Positions 5,686 to 13,157 of a DNA stretch of 15,563 bases are shown one piece after another; the stretch's first letter is position 1; the number at the start of each line of letters is the position of its first letter. The position numbers and the translations under genes are program-made. The stretch spans positions 1-15,563 of the forward strand of contig CAKVBV010000057.1 of NCBI GenBank assembly GCA_934725535.1, in the 5' to 3' direction. The stretch comes from an uncultured Bacteroidales bacterium (lineage in GTDB: Bacteria; Bacteroidota; Bacteroidia; Bacteroidales; Paludibacteraceae). The notes below the pieces were generated by a model. It searched no databases, was not told the origin of the DNA, and was given only the letters and a program-made list of their open reading frames with translations.

Positions 5686-8079
5686 TTAAGGCAGGAGGTA
5701 GGTGCGACCGCGTTGGACGACAATGCCATGGTAGGTGGCATCGACCTGTATGCCGAGGATGTTGTACATCGGTAGGGTGAGGTCGAGGGAGAAGGCGTCG
5801 TTGGTTGGCACGTCCTTCGTGGCAGTGGGGGCTGTGCAATCCTGCTGTAACTTCTCGGCTCCGCCTGACCATATATAGCAGACATCTTCATCGGTATAGA
5901 GGTCAGAGGTTTGCTCCTTGCCCTGTCCTGCATTGAAGATGAAGTTGATTGCCTTGAGGGTGGCATCGAACTGGTGGTAGTAGTAGCCCTCGGCGTTGGT
6001 GAGCGTCATCTCCGTACCCGGCCACTTGCCCGTGTATTCGGTGGTCTTGCCGTTGGTGGTCAGCCATGAATAGAGGTACACCTTTTCCCATGTTGCCGGT
6101 TTGTAGAAAGAGACAATGATAGGCGTTGTCTGGGGCTCTTTCCTGGTGTACTCGCAGGTCTGCACGGCGGTCTCGGTGCTTGCCGTCTTGGCATACGCTG
6201 TGAGGGTAGTGGTATTGTTGATAGTAAACGAGACCTCGCTGCCTGCGGCAATACGTGTGGCAGATGTCTTGGGGTCGGTGGCATCGATGGTGTAGTATAT
6301 CTCTGCCGTCTCTGTGCCGCCGATGGTTTTCATACTGATGCGCAGCGTGTCGGTCTTGAAGGTGGTGCTACCCGGGGAGATGATTAGTTTGGGTGCTACG
6401 GCTTTGGTGGTCTTGGTCCATATTGCATAGTCTGTGCCCGATGCGGCTTTGGTGTAGCCTGATTTGGAAGACGATACACGGTTGCCGAGTTCGAGAATGA
6501 GGGTGCCGTTCTTGCCTGTTACAGTAGCGCGGTAGCCGCTCGCGTCCGCCTCGTCGGAGACGCTGCTCTCAGAGTGTACGCCGACTGCTTTGCGCGCGAG
6601 AACCATGGGTGCGATGGCATCTTTGTACTCTTTCCAGTGGGGGTAGAAGACGCACGGCACGCCCGGCATGGAGAGGATAAAGGCATTGGCTTGCAGCACT
6701 TTGGCTTTCATGGCGGGCTTCATGGAGTTGCCCTTGCCGCCGAACTCGTTGTCGTCGCGCTGGTAGGTGTCGTGGCTGTCCACGAAGGTTACGGCATACT
6801 TGCTGTGCCCTGCGCCGAGGAGTCCGGAGCCCTTGCAGCCGGAGTAGTTGTCAGCCGCCATGGATTTGTTGAAGGCATCGTACTTGGTGGCGAAGTCGAA
6901 GGTGAGGGTGTTGCAGCCCGCGTCTTGTATGCGGCTCCATAGGGTGGCGGCGTTGCCGTCCCAGTATTCCATGACGGAGAAATAGCCTTCGGACGCCTTG
7001 TTGTAGTCGTTGATGTGGGAGTTGTGGAAGCCCTTGCAGTAGTCGTATCGCCAGCCGTCGTAGTGCATCTCGGCTTTCATCCATTGGAGGTAGGCGCGGC
7101 ACATCTCGCGCACTTGGGCGTTGTTGTGGTCCCAGTCGCGTGCGGCACCGTAGTTGGCTTCGCTGCCATAGCCGTCGTCGGCAGCACCGGTGGCTGCCCC
7201 CTTGCATGAGCCTACACCCTTATCATTGGTGGTATTGACCTCGTCGGTCTTGCATATCCACGAGGCATCGGGGGCGAAAGAGCCGTACTCGCCGAAGTCC
7301 TCCTCGTAGAAGTCGCACCAATCCGATTTATTACCGCTGTGGTTGATGACGATGTCGGCAATGACTTTGCTGCCGCCAGCGTGGAGAGAGGAGATGAGTT
7401 TCTCCAATTCGGCACGACTGCCCCAAGCGGAGTTCTGGTTGCAGTACTGAGTGGGGTGGTAGCCTACTCCACCCGATGACTTTGCCGAAGGCGGAAGCCA
7501 TACGAGGTCGAAGTATGCGGCTATTTCGCTTGACTGTGCGAGCAAGGTGTTCCAGCGGGTATTGCCGTGTCCCTTGCCGTCGGCGTTGGAGTCCCAATAA
7601 AAGGCTTGGAGCATAACATCGGTGCATTGGGAGGGGACGGAGGAGGTGTACTGCGATGGGTTGTCGGGGTTGTCGGGATTATCAGGAGTGTCCGAGCAAC
7701 CTTTTGCCGATTCGATGTAGAGCATATCATCCTGCCATTTGAGTTTGATATACACATCGTACGAGTCTGCGACTTTGCAGGTGATGCCCTTGTCGCTTGC
7801 AGCGAAATTCTGATAAGAGCCGAATTGGTCTAATACAGCGACTGCCCATTCTGCTCCGGCACCATTATTGGCTCCTTGGTCAAAACAGGTCAGTATGTCG
7901 CCCGCCTTGAGCGGTATGCACGATGCTTTGTATTGCGTGCGCTTTTGAAAATCTTGTTCGCCGGTATTGACAGCAGGATAGTCTGTGGTACCATTGACAC
8001 GCACGAAATACGGCTCCGCATAGGCGGATATGCCCGTATAGAGGAAGATAAATAATAGACAGAATAATACCTTTTTCAT
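5686..8079 (-). CDS. Secreted GH13 alpha-amylase with C-terminal starch-binding module
   Basis: The protein has 797 residues. A signal peptide covers about 1-21 (MKKVLFCLLFIFLYTGISAYA). Residues 22-127 form an unassigned beta-rich domain. A TPDNPDNPDNPSQ linker (131-143) leads into a GH13 barrel at about 150-480: ADIVINH at 241-247, GWRYD with nucleophile D346, VMEYW with acid/base E371, FVDSHDT with D437. The barrel starts with VMLQAFYWDS, as in plant-like and microbial endo-acting alpha-amylases, so starch endo-hydrolysis is the likely reaction. Residues 564-646 look like a chitobiase/beta-hexosaminidase C-terminal-type domain (EIYYTIDATDP). Residues 652-747 are a CBM26-type starch-binding module (WEKVYLYSW, KWPGTEM, FNAGQGKEQTSDLY). 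The final residues (MYNILGIQVD, GIVVQRGRTYLLP) match the neighbour's tail. It is the first gene of the starch cluster, with a clear promoter upstream. Confidence 0.92.
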   Translation of the reverse strand: MKKVLFCLLFIFLYTGISAYAEPYFVRVNGTTDYPAVNTGEQDFQKRTQYKASCIPLKAGDILTCFDQGANNGAGAEWAVAVLDQFGSYQNFAASDKGITCKVADSYDVYIKLKWQDDMLYIESAKGCSDTPDNPDNPDNPSQYTSSVPSQCTDVMLQAFYWDSNADGKGHGNTRWNTLLAQSSEIAAYFDLVWLPPSAKSSGGVGYHPTQYCNQNSAWGSRAELEKLISSLHAGGSKVIADIVINHSGNKSDWCDFYEEDFGEYGSFAPDASWICKTDEVNTTNDKGVGSCKGAATGAADDGYGSEANYGAARDWDHNNAQVREMCRAYLQWMKAEMHYDGWRYDYCKGFHNSHINDYNKASEGYFSVMEYWDGNAATLWSRIQDAGCNTLTFDFATKYDAFNKSMAADNYSGCKGSGLLGAGHSKYAVTFVDSHDTYQRDDNEFGGKGNSMKPAMKAKVLQANAFILSMPGVPCVFYPHWKEYKDAIAPMVLARKAVGVHSESSVSDEADASGYRATVTGKNGTLILELGNRVSSSKSGYTKAASGTDYAIWTKTTKAVAPKLIISPGSTTFKTDTLRISMKTIGGTETAEIYYTIDATDPKTSATRIAAGSEVSFTINNTTTLTAYAKTASTETAVQTCEYTRKEPQTTPIIVSFYKPATWEKVYLYSWLTTNGKTTEYTGKWPGTEMTLTNAEGYYYHQFDATLKAINFIFNAGQGKEQTSDLYTDEDVCYIWSGGAEKLQQDCTAPTATKDVPTNDAFSLDLTLPMYNILGIQVDATYHGIVVQRGRTYLLP

Positions 8080-8090
8080 GCCATTAGACT

Positions 8091-8114
8091 TTAACCGTTG
8101 TTTTATGTAAACGG
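8091..8114. promoter_or_regulatory. Inverted repeat over the predicted start of transcription of the alpha-amylase gene
   Basis: CCGTT (8095-8099) and AACGG (8110-8114) are inverted repeats separated by 10 bases, around the expected transcription start of the amylase gene. Such a site could be a repressor operator. A related motif, GCAAACGGTTGC, lies at 8191-8202. The match is short and the role is inferred. Confidence 0.3.
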
Positions 8115-8116
8115 CA

Positions 8117-8148
8117 CAAAATTAGGCAAAAATGCTAATGCCTACAAA
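8117..8148 (-). promoter_or_regulatory. Promoter of the alpha-amylase gene (start of the starch cluster)
   Basis: On the - strand a perfect TAnnTTTG box (TAATTTTG, 8124-8117) is preceded by TTTG (8148-8145) with a 20-base spacer, which is the Bacteroidota housekeeping promoter pattern. The expected transcript begins near 8110, giving a leader of about 30 bases before the ATG at 8079. It is the only canonical promoter I found in the starch cluster. Confidence 0.75.
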
Positions 8149-8157
8149 TGATAGCAG

Positions 8158-8877
8158 TCAGAATGCTACTTTTTTGTTGATATTTTTTACGCAAACGGTT
8201 GCACTAGTTATAGTAAAGGCTACCTCCCAACCTGCATAGTCGAGGTGATAGACGCGTGTGGGGTCGTCTTGGTATGCCGGACGGGGGTCTTGTGAGAGCA
8301 GTTCTTCAATGACTTGCCACGGACAGCCTGCGTGCGTTGCCTGCTCTAACAGGTCGGCGGGAACAGATACAGGCAGACGGTAGTCCTTGGTGGCTTCAGC
8401 AAAGCCGTTGCGGGCATCGGGGTGGCTGTCGGTGAAACTGAGGTAGGGTTTGATGTCGAAGACAGGCGTATTGTCCAACAGGTCGGCACCTGTAACCACC
8501 AGAACAGAGCCATGGTGTGGTGTGTCCTCTATGCGCAACAGACGGACACAGGTCAGTCCGATGGGATTGGGGCGAAAGGGTGAGCGTGTGGCAAAGACCC
8601 CCATACGAGTGTTGCCTCCGAGCCGTGGCGGGCGGACGGTAGGGTGCCATGCGGGAGTAACGGCATTGTCTGTGTCCCTGTAGGTGTCCGCAAGATGGAA
8701 GCCCCAGAGGAGCCACAGATGGCTATAGTCGGTGATGCCACGGAGTGCCTCGCGTGCGCGATAAGCAGGTGTGAAGACAATGCGGGTCTCTATGCAGGAG
8801 TCTTCACGGCTCTGGCGGGGTATGCCGAACTTCTGTGTGAAGCCGTTGCGGGCGTAGGCGATGACTTGTAATTCCAT
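8158..8877 (-). CDS. trmO: tRNA (N6-threonylcarbamoyladenosine37-N6)-methyltransferase TrmO
   Basis: This 239-residue cytoplasmic protein carries the TrmO (formerly TsaA/YaeB) signature: an N-terminal IAYARNGFTQKFGIPRQ, YSHLWLLWGFH at 51-61, GVFATRSPFRPNPIG at 93-107, and DIKPY at 141-145. The family uses S-adenosylmethionine to methylate t6A at position 37 of tRNA-Thr and forms an unusual SAM-binding beta-barrel. The C-terminal domain (QDPRPAYQ, then RVYHLDYAGWEVAF) is also typical, and the length matches the family. The ATG at 8877 gives the expected N-terminus. The end of the gene (8158-8202) overlaps sequence just upstream of the amylase promoter, including a LacI-type palindrome, so regulatory DNA of the amylase may be embedded in its coding end. 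Confidence 0.93.
   Translation of the reverse strand: MELQVIAYARNGFTQKFGIPRQSREDSCIETRIVFTPAYRAREALRGITDYSHLWLLWGFHLADTYRDTDNAVTPAWHPTVRPPRLGGNTRMGVFATRSPFRPNPIGLTCVRLLRIEDTPHHGSVLVVTGADLLDNTPVFDIKPYLSFTDSHPDARNGFAEATKDYRLPVSVPADLLEQATHAGCPWQVIEELLSQDPRPAYQDDPTRVYHLDYAGWEVAFTITSATVCVKNINKKVAF
8191..8202. promoter_or_regulatory. LacI-family-like palindrome upstream of the alpha-amylase promoter
   Basis: GCAAACGGTTGC is a 12-base palindrome with one mismatched pair, similar in form to operators of LacI/GalR-type regulators. It lies inside the 3' end of trmO, about 43 bases upstream of the TTTG element of the amylase promoter. Function is inferred only from form and position; it could equally be chance. 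Confidence 0.25.
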
Positions 8878-8921
8878 GTTAAGCGATGGGTGTACTGAGA
8901 TTTATGAACCAGTTTCGACTG

Positions 8922-8929
8922 CAAAGATA
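8922..8929 (-). promoter_or_regulatory. Possible -7 element of the trmO promoter
   Basis: The - strand reads TATCTTTG (8929-8922), a match to TAnnTTTG, about 45 bases upstream of the trmO ATG. I see no TTTG at the expected distance, so the promoter is incomplete or weak. Confidence 0.4.
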
Positions 8930-8990
8930 ATACAATTCTCGTGTTTTAGTATTCATTAGATGAGAAAAAAAGAGAAAAAATGCACATCTA

Positions 8991-9022
8991 TTTGTGTATG
9001 TCAAAAATAAGCAGTACTTTTG
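8991..9022 (+). promoter_or_regulatory. Promoter of tRNA-Phe
   Basis: TTTG at 8991-8994, a 20-base spacer, and TACTTTTG at 9015-9022 fit the Bacteroidota promoter perfectly. The expected transcript starts near 9029, about 45 bases before the mature tRNA at 9074. Confidence 0.8.
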
Positions 9023-9073
9023 CACCCGCTTTCCGCCAGAAGACCCCCGAGGGTATGGGAATGGGAGGCGCAA

Positions 9074-9146
9074 GGTACCTTAGCTCAGGTGGTAGAGCAA
9101 TGGACTGAAAATCCATGTGTCCTTGGTTCAACTCCAAGAGGTACCA
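9074..9146 (+). tRNA. tRNA-Phe (anticodon GAA)
   Basis: A full 73-base cloverleaf can be drawn: acceptor GGTACCT/AGGTACC, D arm GCTC/GAGC around AGGTGGTA, anticodon stem ATGGA/TCCAT with loop CTGAAAA (GAA anticodon), variable loop GTGTC, T arm CTTGG/CCAAG around TTCAACT, and discriminator A. The 3' CCA is not encoded (CAA follows), so it must be added by tRNA nucleotidyltransferase. The gene has its own promoter and terminator and is monocistronic. Confidence 0.97.
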
Positions 9147-9147
9147 C

Positions 9148-9180
9148 AAAGAAGACTGCTGATGGCAGTCTTCTTTTTAT
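9148..9180 (+). terminator. Rho-independent terminator of tRNA-Phe
   Basis: A 12-base-pair stem (AAAGAAGACTGC, 9148-9159, with its complement at 9165-9176) closes a five-base loop and runs into a T-rich tail (TTTTTAT, 9174-9180). It starts two bases after the tRNA. Confidence 0.9.
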
Positions 9181-9262
9181 TATGCTTGCTCCTTGGCGTG
9201 GTTTGAGAGGATCGGATGATAGCACTATGTACGGTACGCTTGTGGTGGTGAGGTAATGATGG

Positions 9263-9607
9263 TTATTTCTTCTTTTTCTTTGCGGAGAAAGCGGGAACCT
9301 TGTTGTCTGCTATTGCCAACGGGCGTTGCTGCAACGTCTTCATTATCGGTTCAAACTCGGGGAAATCACATCTCAGTACGCCATTAGAGAGCGTCAAGAT
9401 GTCTTCTTTCAAGCGTTCAGTGCCCGATTCCTGTTCCTTGTTCCAAATGGCATTCTTCTGCCGCATGCACTGGGCAATGTAGATGGTCATCTGGTGTTGG
9501 CGTGTAGCATCCGGCTCTTTGGCAGCCAATGCTACCATATCTTGGATAATGCGCCCATAGTTGCGCATACGGACAGGGGTAGTATTACGTTTCAATGTAT
9601 CGCTCAT
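9263..9607 (-). CDS. DUF4290-like conserved Bacteroidota protein
   Basis: I take the start at ATG 9607 (MSDTLKRN), giving 114 residues; a longer frame up to 9682 would overlap the end of the upstream gene. The region around MRNYGRIIQDMVALAAKE, followed by QHQMTIYIAQCMRQKN, resembles the N-terminal part of DUF4290 proteins of Bacteroidota (YGRxIQxMV), which have no known function. The protein is soluble and mostly helical, and ends with a lysine run (AKKKKK). It starts 14 bases after the stop of the 359-residue EEP gene, so the two are probably co-transcribed. Confidence 0.7.
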   Translation of the reverse strand: MSDTLKRNTTPVRMRNYGRIIQDMVALAAKEPDATRQHQMTIYIAQCMRQKNAIWNKEQESGTERLKEDILTLSNGVLRCDFPEFEPIMKTLQQRPLAIADNKVPAFSAKKKKK

Positions 9608-9621
9608 AATCTTGTAGTTGC

Positions 9622-10701
9622 TTATTTCTGTTTGATTAGGTATATCATTGTAGGGTAGTGATCGGAGTAGCCGTCCTGCCATACGCCGCTTTTGACGGTG
9701 CGGAACGGGGTACCTTTATCTTTTCCTTCTTGTACGGTCAGGAATGGCTTGTTGAATATCTGCGGTTTCCAATATGTCCACTTGCCGTCTTCGAGATTGG
9801 CGTTCATCAGCGGTTCGGAGATAATGATTTGGTCGAACAAGTTCCAGCCACCTCCATACGCCAGACTGCCTATGCCGCGGTCTAACATCTGCCACATAGT
9901 GTTGAAGAACCCTTGCGGCTCCACCTCCTCGCGCGTCTTCTTGGCGTTCATCACCTCGGCGCAACTATGGTTGAACGGGTCATCATTCAAGTCACCCATA
10001 ATGATTATCTTGGCATTCGGGTCCACCCTGTATATGCTGTCGCATACATAGCGTGAGAGCATAGCAGCGGTGTCGCGTGTAGCACGGCTGCTCTCCTCAC
10101 CGCCGTAGCGACTGGGCCAATGGTTGACACTGATATGTATCTTGTCGCGTACAATCTTGCGGTTGTCGTCCAACAGATACCCTGATATCCACAACTGCAG
10201 GCGGCTCTTGACTACCCCTCCGTCAGCATAGTGCGCAAACAGTTCATACCCTTTCACCGACACCGGCTTGAACATCTCCGGATTATACAGGAAGCCCACG
10301 TCCACACCGCGGCGGTCGGGTCCCTCCAACAGGATAGGCTCGTAGTTGCGGTTATACTTCTTGAGTTCGGCACACAAATCGTTCAAGCAGCCGATATTCT
10401 CCACCTCACCCACGCCGATACAAGTAGCACCACGCGGGTCAATATCCGTACCTATCTGCGAGATAACATAAGCCATATTGTGGATTTTATGCTCGTATTT
10501 CATAGGTGTCCACTTCATACCGCCGTCTGGCAGGTACTCGTAGTCGTTCTTACCCTCATCGTGGAGAGTGTCGAACAGGTTCTCGAGGTTGTAGAATGCC
10601 ACACAACGCACTATCGTCTCGTGCGACTGCCCGCGCAGACCGGTTATCCCGCACAGCAGGATAGCCAACAGCAAAAAAGTTCTTACTCGAAATTGTCTCA
10701 T
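9622..10701 (-). CDS. Secreted endonuclease/exonuclease/phosphatase family protein
   Basis: This 359-residue protein starts with a signal peptide (about 1-24, RTFLLLAILLCGITGLRGQ). EEP motifs follow: FYNLENLFD at 36-44, GEVEN with E99, NHWPSR at 193-198, GDLNDDP with D237 and N239, and YSDHYP near 345-350 with the catalytic His. This is the common Bacteroidales secreted EEP subgroup; it may cleave DNA, RNA or other phosphodiesters in the periplasm or outside. It belongs to a different subgroup from the EEP protein at 184-1065. It is divergent from ssb, with interlocked promoters, and is followed by the DUF4290-like gene. Confidence 0.9.
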   Translation of the reverse strand: MRQFRVRTFLLLAILLCGITGLRGQSHETIVRCVAFYNLENLFDTLHDEGKNDYEYLPDGGMKWTPMKYEHKIHNMAYVISQIGTDIDPRGATCIGVGEVENIGCLNDLCAELKKYNRNYEPILLEGPDRRGVDVGFLYNPEMFKPVSVKGYELFAHYADGGVVKSRLQLWISGYLLDDNRKIVRDKIHISVNHWPSRYGGEESSRATRDTAAMLSRYVCDSIYRVDPNAKIIIMGDLNDDPFNHSCAEVMNAKKTREEVEPQGFFNTMWQMLDRGIGSLAYGGGWNLFDQIIISEPLMNANLEDGKWTYWKPQIFNKPFLTVQEGKDKGTPFRTVKSGVWQDGYSDHYPTMIYLIKQK

Positions 10702-10724
10702 ATAACAATCATACTATTTCGCTA

Positions 10725-10756
10725 CAAAATTACTACTATATTTTGAGATATACAAA
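10725..10756 (-). promoter_or_regulatory. Promoter of the secreted EEP gene
   Basis: The - strand carries TAATTTTG (10732-10725) preceded by TTTG (10756-10753) with a 20-base spacer. The expected transcript starts near 10718, giving a leader of about 17 bases. Its spacer contains the TTTG of the ssb promoter on the other strand. Confidence 0.75.
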
Positions 10757-10772
10757 AATATCCGTAATTTTG
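10742..10772 (+). promoter_or_regulatory. Promoter of ssb
   Basis: TTTG at 10742-10745, a 19-base spacer, and TAATTTTG at 10765-10772 match the Bacteroidota promoter. The expected transcript starts near 10779, giving a leader of about 55 bases before the ATG at 10835. Confidence 0.78.
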
Positions 10773-10834
10773 CGGCGTTTTTAGCAGGTATCAACATATA
10801 GCAAACACACACATACACATAATAAATTACGTAT

Positions 10835-11269
10835 ATGGCATCAGTAAACAAAGTTATTTTAGTAGGCAATGTCGGCGGTGATCCGGAAATCCGTTACTTG
10901 GACCGTAACACAGCGATTGCCAAATTCAATCTCGCTACCACCGAGCGCGGTTACACTATGCAGAATGGCACACAAGTACCCGACAGAACAGAGTGGCACC
11001 CTATCGTACTATGGCGTAACCTCGCCGAGTGGGCAGAGAAGTATGTTCGCAAAGGTATGAAACTCTATGTAGAGGGCAAACTGCAGACCCGCACATGGGA
11101 GAAAGACGGTATCGTTCGTCGCAAGACAGAGATTATAGCCGAGAACGTGCAAGTACTTTACCGCCCCGATGAGTACCGCACCAACCGAGTGCAACCCGAG
11201 GCGGAGGAGAATATAACCGATATGCCGCAGACCGACAACTTTGCGGAGGAGGATAACAACATCTTCTAA
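10835..11269 (+). CDS. ssb: Single-stranded DNA-binding protein
   Basis: This 144-residue protein has the SSB OB-fold from its first residues: NKVILVGNVGGDPEIRYL, then FNLATTERG, TEWHPIVLWRNLAEWAEKYVRKG, and LYVEGKLQTRTW. The fold ends near residue 112 and is followed by an acidic linker and the tip EEDNNIF, a variant of the usual DDDIPF-type peptide that recruits partner proteins in replication, recombination and repair. SSB works as a tetramer on single-stranded DNA. The length is normal for the family, the upstream promoter is canonical and a hairpin terminator follows the gene. Confidence 0.96.
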   Translation: MASVNKVILVGNVGGDPEIRYLDRNTAIAKFNLATTERGYTMQNGTQVPDRTEWHPIVLWRNLAEWAEKYVRKGMKLYVEGKLQTRTWEKDGIVRRKTEIIAENVQVLYRPDEYRTNRVQPEAEENITDMPQTDNFAEEDNNIF

Positions 11270-11295
11270 TTTGTAATACCCCTTTCCCGATACAA

Positions 11296-11330
11296 GAGAC
11301 TGCCTGACCAAGTGTAGGCAGTCTTCTTTA
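11296..11330 (+). terminator. Rho-independent terminator of ssb
   Basis: AGACTGCCT (11297-11305) pairs with AGGCAGTCT (11316-11324), followed by TCTTTATT. It lies between ssb and the convergent ABC/DUF4857 operon and may serve both strands, though the - strand side has few T residues. Confidence 0.82.
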
Positions 11331-11346
11331 TTCTTGTATAATACTT

Positions 11347-12414
11347 CTATTGGTCGTTCACACGCGGGAATATCGTGGGCGACTGCCATGAGGTCAGCGA
11401 CACCCGAATAGGGAAGATGTACTTCTCTGCTTTCTTCCATCCTGTGGGGGCAGGGTCCGGGATAATGCTCTCCTTAATCAGCGAATAGTCCTTGGCATCC
11501 AATGCGTAGTAGCGCGTGTCAGTGGCGGTGAAGATACGCACCGTCCAGTCGTGCATATTGCCCATCATCAGTATCTGCATCTCTTGCGGGTCGTACTCGG
11601 GGATACCCAACCGCTCCAACTGCAAGGTCTTTCTGTTGACTACATATATATGGTGTTTGCTATCCACCACAAAGCCGAGGTTGCGCATATTGTCGAACTC
11701 CGTTACAAACACCGCTATCAACTCGGTGTTTTCCGGCAATGTGATATTCCTGACTATCGGGCTGCCTTTTGCCATACGCAGGTTGAAGAGTTTGCCCTCG
11801 CTGTCGGTGAGCAGATAGCCGTTATCATACGCCTTGCGCGTGGATGGGTTGCCCCATACCAAGCAGGCTGGGAACACAAATCCGTGCGCCTTCATTACCG
11901 AGGTGAACATCTCTGATTTGTCCGTATTTATCTCATTCGTCTCCGCGGTAACGAACTCTATTCCCTTGTCTGTCAGGCGGAACACATCTTCGGGCAGTTG
12001 CAAGTCCACACGCCCTGACTCTGAGTCCAGCAACTCATACAATGGCACACGCGGTTTGTTGAGTTGCGCGGGGCTGGTCTTGAACGTGAACTGCTCACGC
12101 CGCAGCACCTTGGTGTCCATCGCTTCGCCGAACAGCGTGTCGGGCAGGCGTCCTTCGGACAGCAACTGTCGGTAGAAGAAATATGGCAGTATGGAGTCCG
12201 TCTCGTCCTGTGTGTAGATATTTCCCTTGCTGTCCACAAAGTTTCCGTCGCTGCGGGTGATAAAGTCGTCCACTATCGGGCTATAGTACACAAACGAGTC
12301 GCCTTTCTCCACGGGAATAAGCAGGGAGTACAGCCATGGCAGTATCCACAGTAGCAGCCCTACCGCCACCACTATCACAAACGCTTTATATATCTTCAAC
12401 CCACTGATTTTCAT
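11347..12414 (-). CDS. DUF4857-like membrane-anchored protein next to an ABC transporter
   Basis: I choose ATG at 12414 (355 residues); a GTG at 12423 would add MQG. One transmembrane segment lies near the N-terminus (about residues 9-32, KAFVIVVAVGLLLWILPWLYSLLI), and the remaining about 320 residues are beta-rich and should face the periplasm. They contain repeated strand-turn units (LLTDSEGKLFNL, FVVDSKHHIYVVNRKTL, YYALDAKDYSLI) suggestive of a beta-propeller-like fold. I associate the protein with the DUF4857 family of Bacteroidota from memory of its context and motifs; no function is known for that family. It is the third gene after the ABC ATPase and membrane protein genes, so it is probably an accessory part of that system. 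Confidence 0.72.
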   Translation of the reverse strand: MKISGLKIYKAFVIVVAVGLLLWILPWLYSLLIPVEKGDSFVYYSPIVDDFITRSDGNFVDSKGNIYTQDETDSILPYFFYRQLLSEGRLPDTLFGEAMDTKVLRREQFTFKTSPAQLNKPRVPLYELLDSESGRVDLQLPEDVFRLTDKGIEFVTAETNEINTDKSEMFTSVMKAHGFVFPACLVWGNPSTRKAYDNGYLLTDSEGKLFNLRMAKGSPIVRNITLPENTELIAVFVTEFDNMRNLGFVVDSKHHIYVVNRKTLQLERLGIPEYDPQEMQILMMGNMHDWTVRIFTATDTRYYALDAKDYSLIKESIIPDPAPTGWKKAEKYIFPIRVSLTSWQSPTIFPRVNDQ

Positions 12415-12453
12415 ACCTTGCACATTAACTATTAACCATTACTTATTACTTGT

Positions 12454-13125
12454 TTACAGCCCTAATCCCTGCTTGAATCTGTCAATACTCAACAGCGGCA
12501 GCGCACTGCACAACATCGTGAACACCGCCATGATGGGCAGAAAAGCATTGTATGCCTCGGGCATAGGACTCATATAGAAGCCTCTCAGGCAGGCTCCCGC
12601 AAACAGGAGTTCGGGTATCCGCATTTTCCATGTCGGCTCCAATGTTATCCATACGGCAAAGAAATACGCCAGCACGCCAGCCAAGTACCACACCAATGCC
12701 GTCAGGAAGATATGGCGCAGTATCTCTGCAGGCAGCCACAGGCTCATCACCCCGAAGCACACGCCCAAGTTCAATACTGCCAATCCAATCATTACCACGG
12801 CTCCGTACAGCACCATTGTGCCGATACTCTTCCAGTTCTCTACGGGAAGGTGCAGCGTCAGTTTGATGCGTTTCTGCGTCATCTCGGGCAGCATCTGCGC
12901 CACGCCCAACAGGATACCCACCACTATCGGCACAAACCGCAGCGGCTCTATCAGCAGCGTATCGCGGTTGAGCAGCGTGTCCCACACCGCCATCACACCA
13001 TGCGACTCAACCACCCTGCCTATCGTTATCAGCACATACGTGCACAGCCCCATACTTGCCACGTATGCGAGCACTACCGCCATACGCGTCTTCAGCCACT
13101 CTTTGAAAAATATACTCCGCAACAT
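12454..13125 (-). CDS. ABC-2-like membrane protein (permease component)
   Basis: This 223-residue protein has about six hydrophobic segments (near residues 15-36, 61-79, 102-127, 138-161, 171-185 and 193-213). It starts with MLRSIFFKEWLKTR, a cytoplasmic N-terminal amphipathic stretch typical of ABC-2-type permeases (KEW followed by a first helix). The conserved-looking loop PEMTQKRIKLTLHLPVENWKSI lies between helices 2 and 3. It is encoded 30 bases after the ATPase gene, and the two likely form a transporter or exporter. The substrate is unknown. Confidence 0.75.
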   Translation of the reverse strand: MLRSIFFKEWLKTRMAVVLAYVASMGLCTYVLITIGRVVESHGVMAVWDTLLNRDTLLIEPLRFVPIVVGILLGVAQMLPEMTQKRIKLTLHLPVENWKSIGTMVLYGAVVMIGLAVLNLGVCFGVMSLWLPAEILRHIFLTALVWYLAGVLAYFFAVWITLEPTWKMRIPELLFAGACLRGFYMSPMPEAYNAFLPIMAVFTMLCSALPLLSIDRFKQGLGL

Positions 13126-13131
13126 AATTAT

Positions 13132-13157
13132 TAATTCATAATTCCTAATTCATAATT
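13132..13157. repeat. 12-base direct repeat between the ATPase and permease genes
   Basis: TAATTCATAATT occurs at 13132-13143 and 13146-13157, with the second copy running into the ATPase stop codon. The AT-rich repeat fills the whole 30-base spacer and leaves no visible ribosome binding site other than this AT-rich sequence, as is common in Bacteroidota. Confidence 0.7.

Noticed and set aside
9607..9682. Longer start (position 9682) for the DUF4290-like gene
   Set aside because: It would overlap 61 bases of the upstream coding end and adds a sequence without family resemblance; the ATG at 9607 fits the gap of 14 bases.
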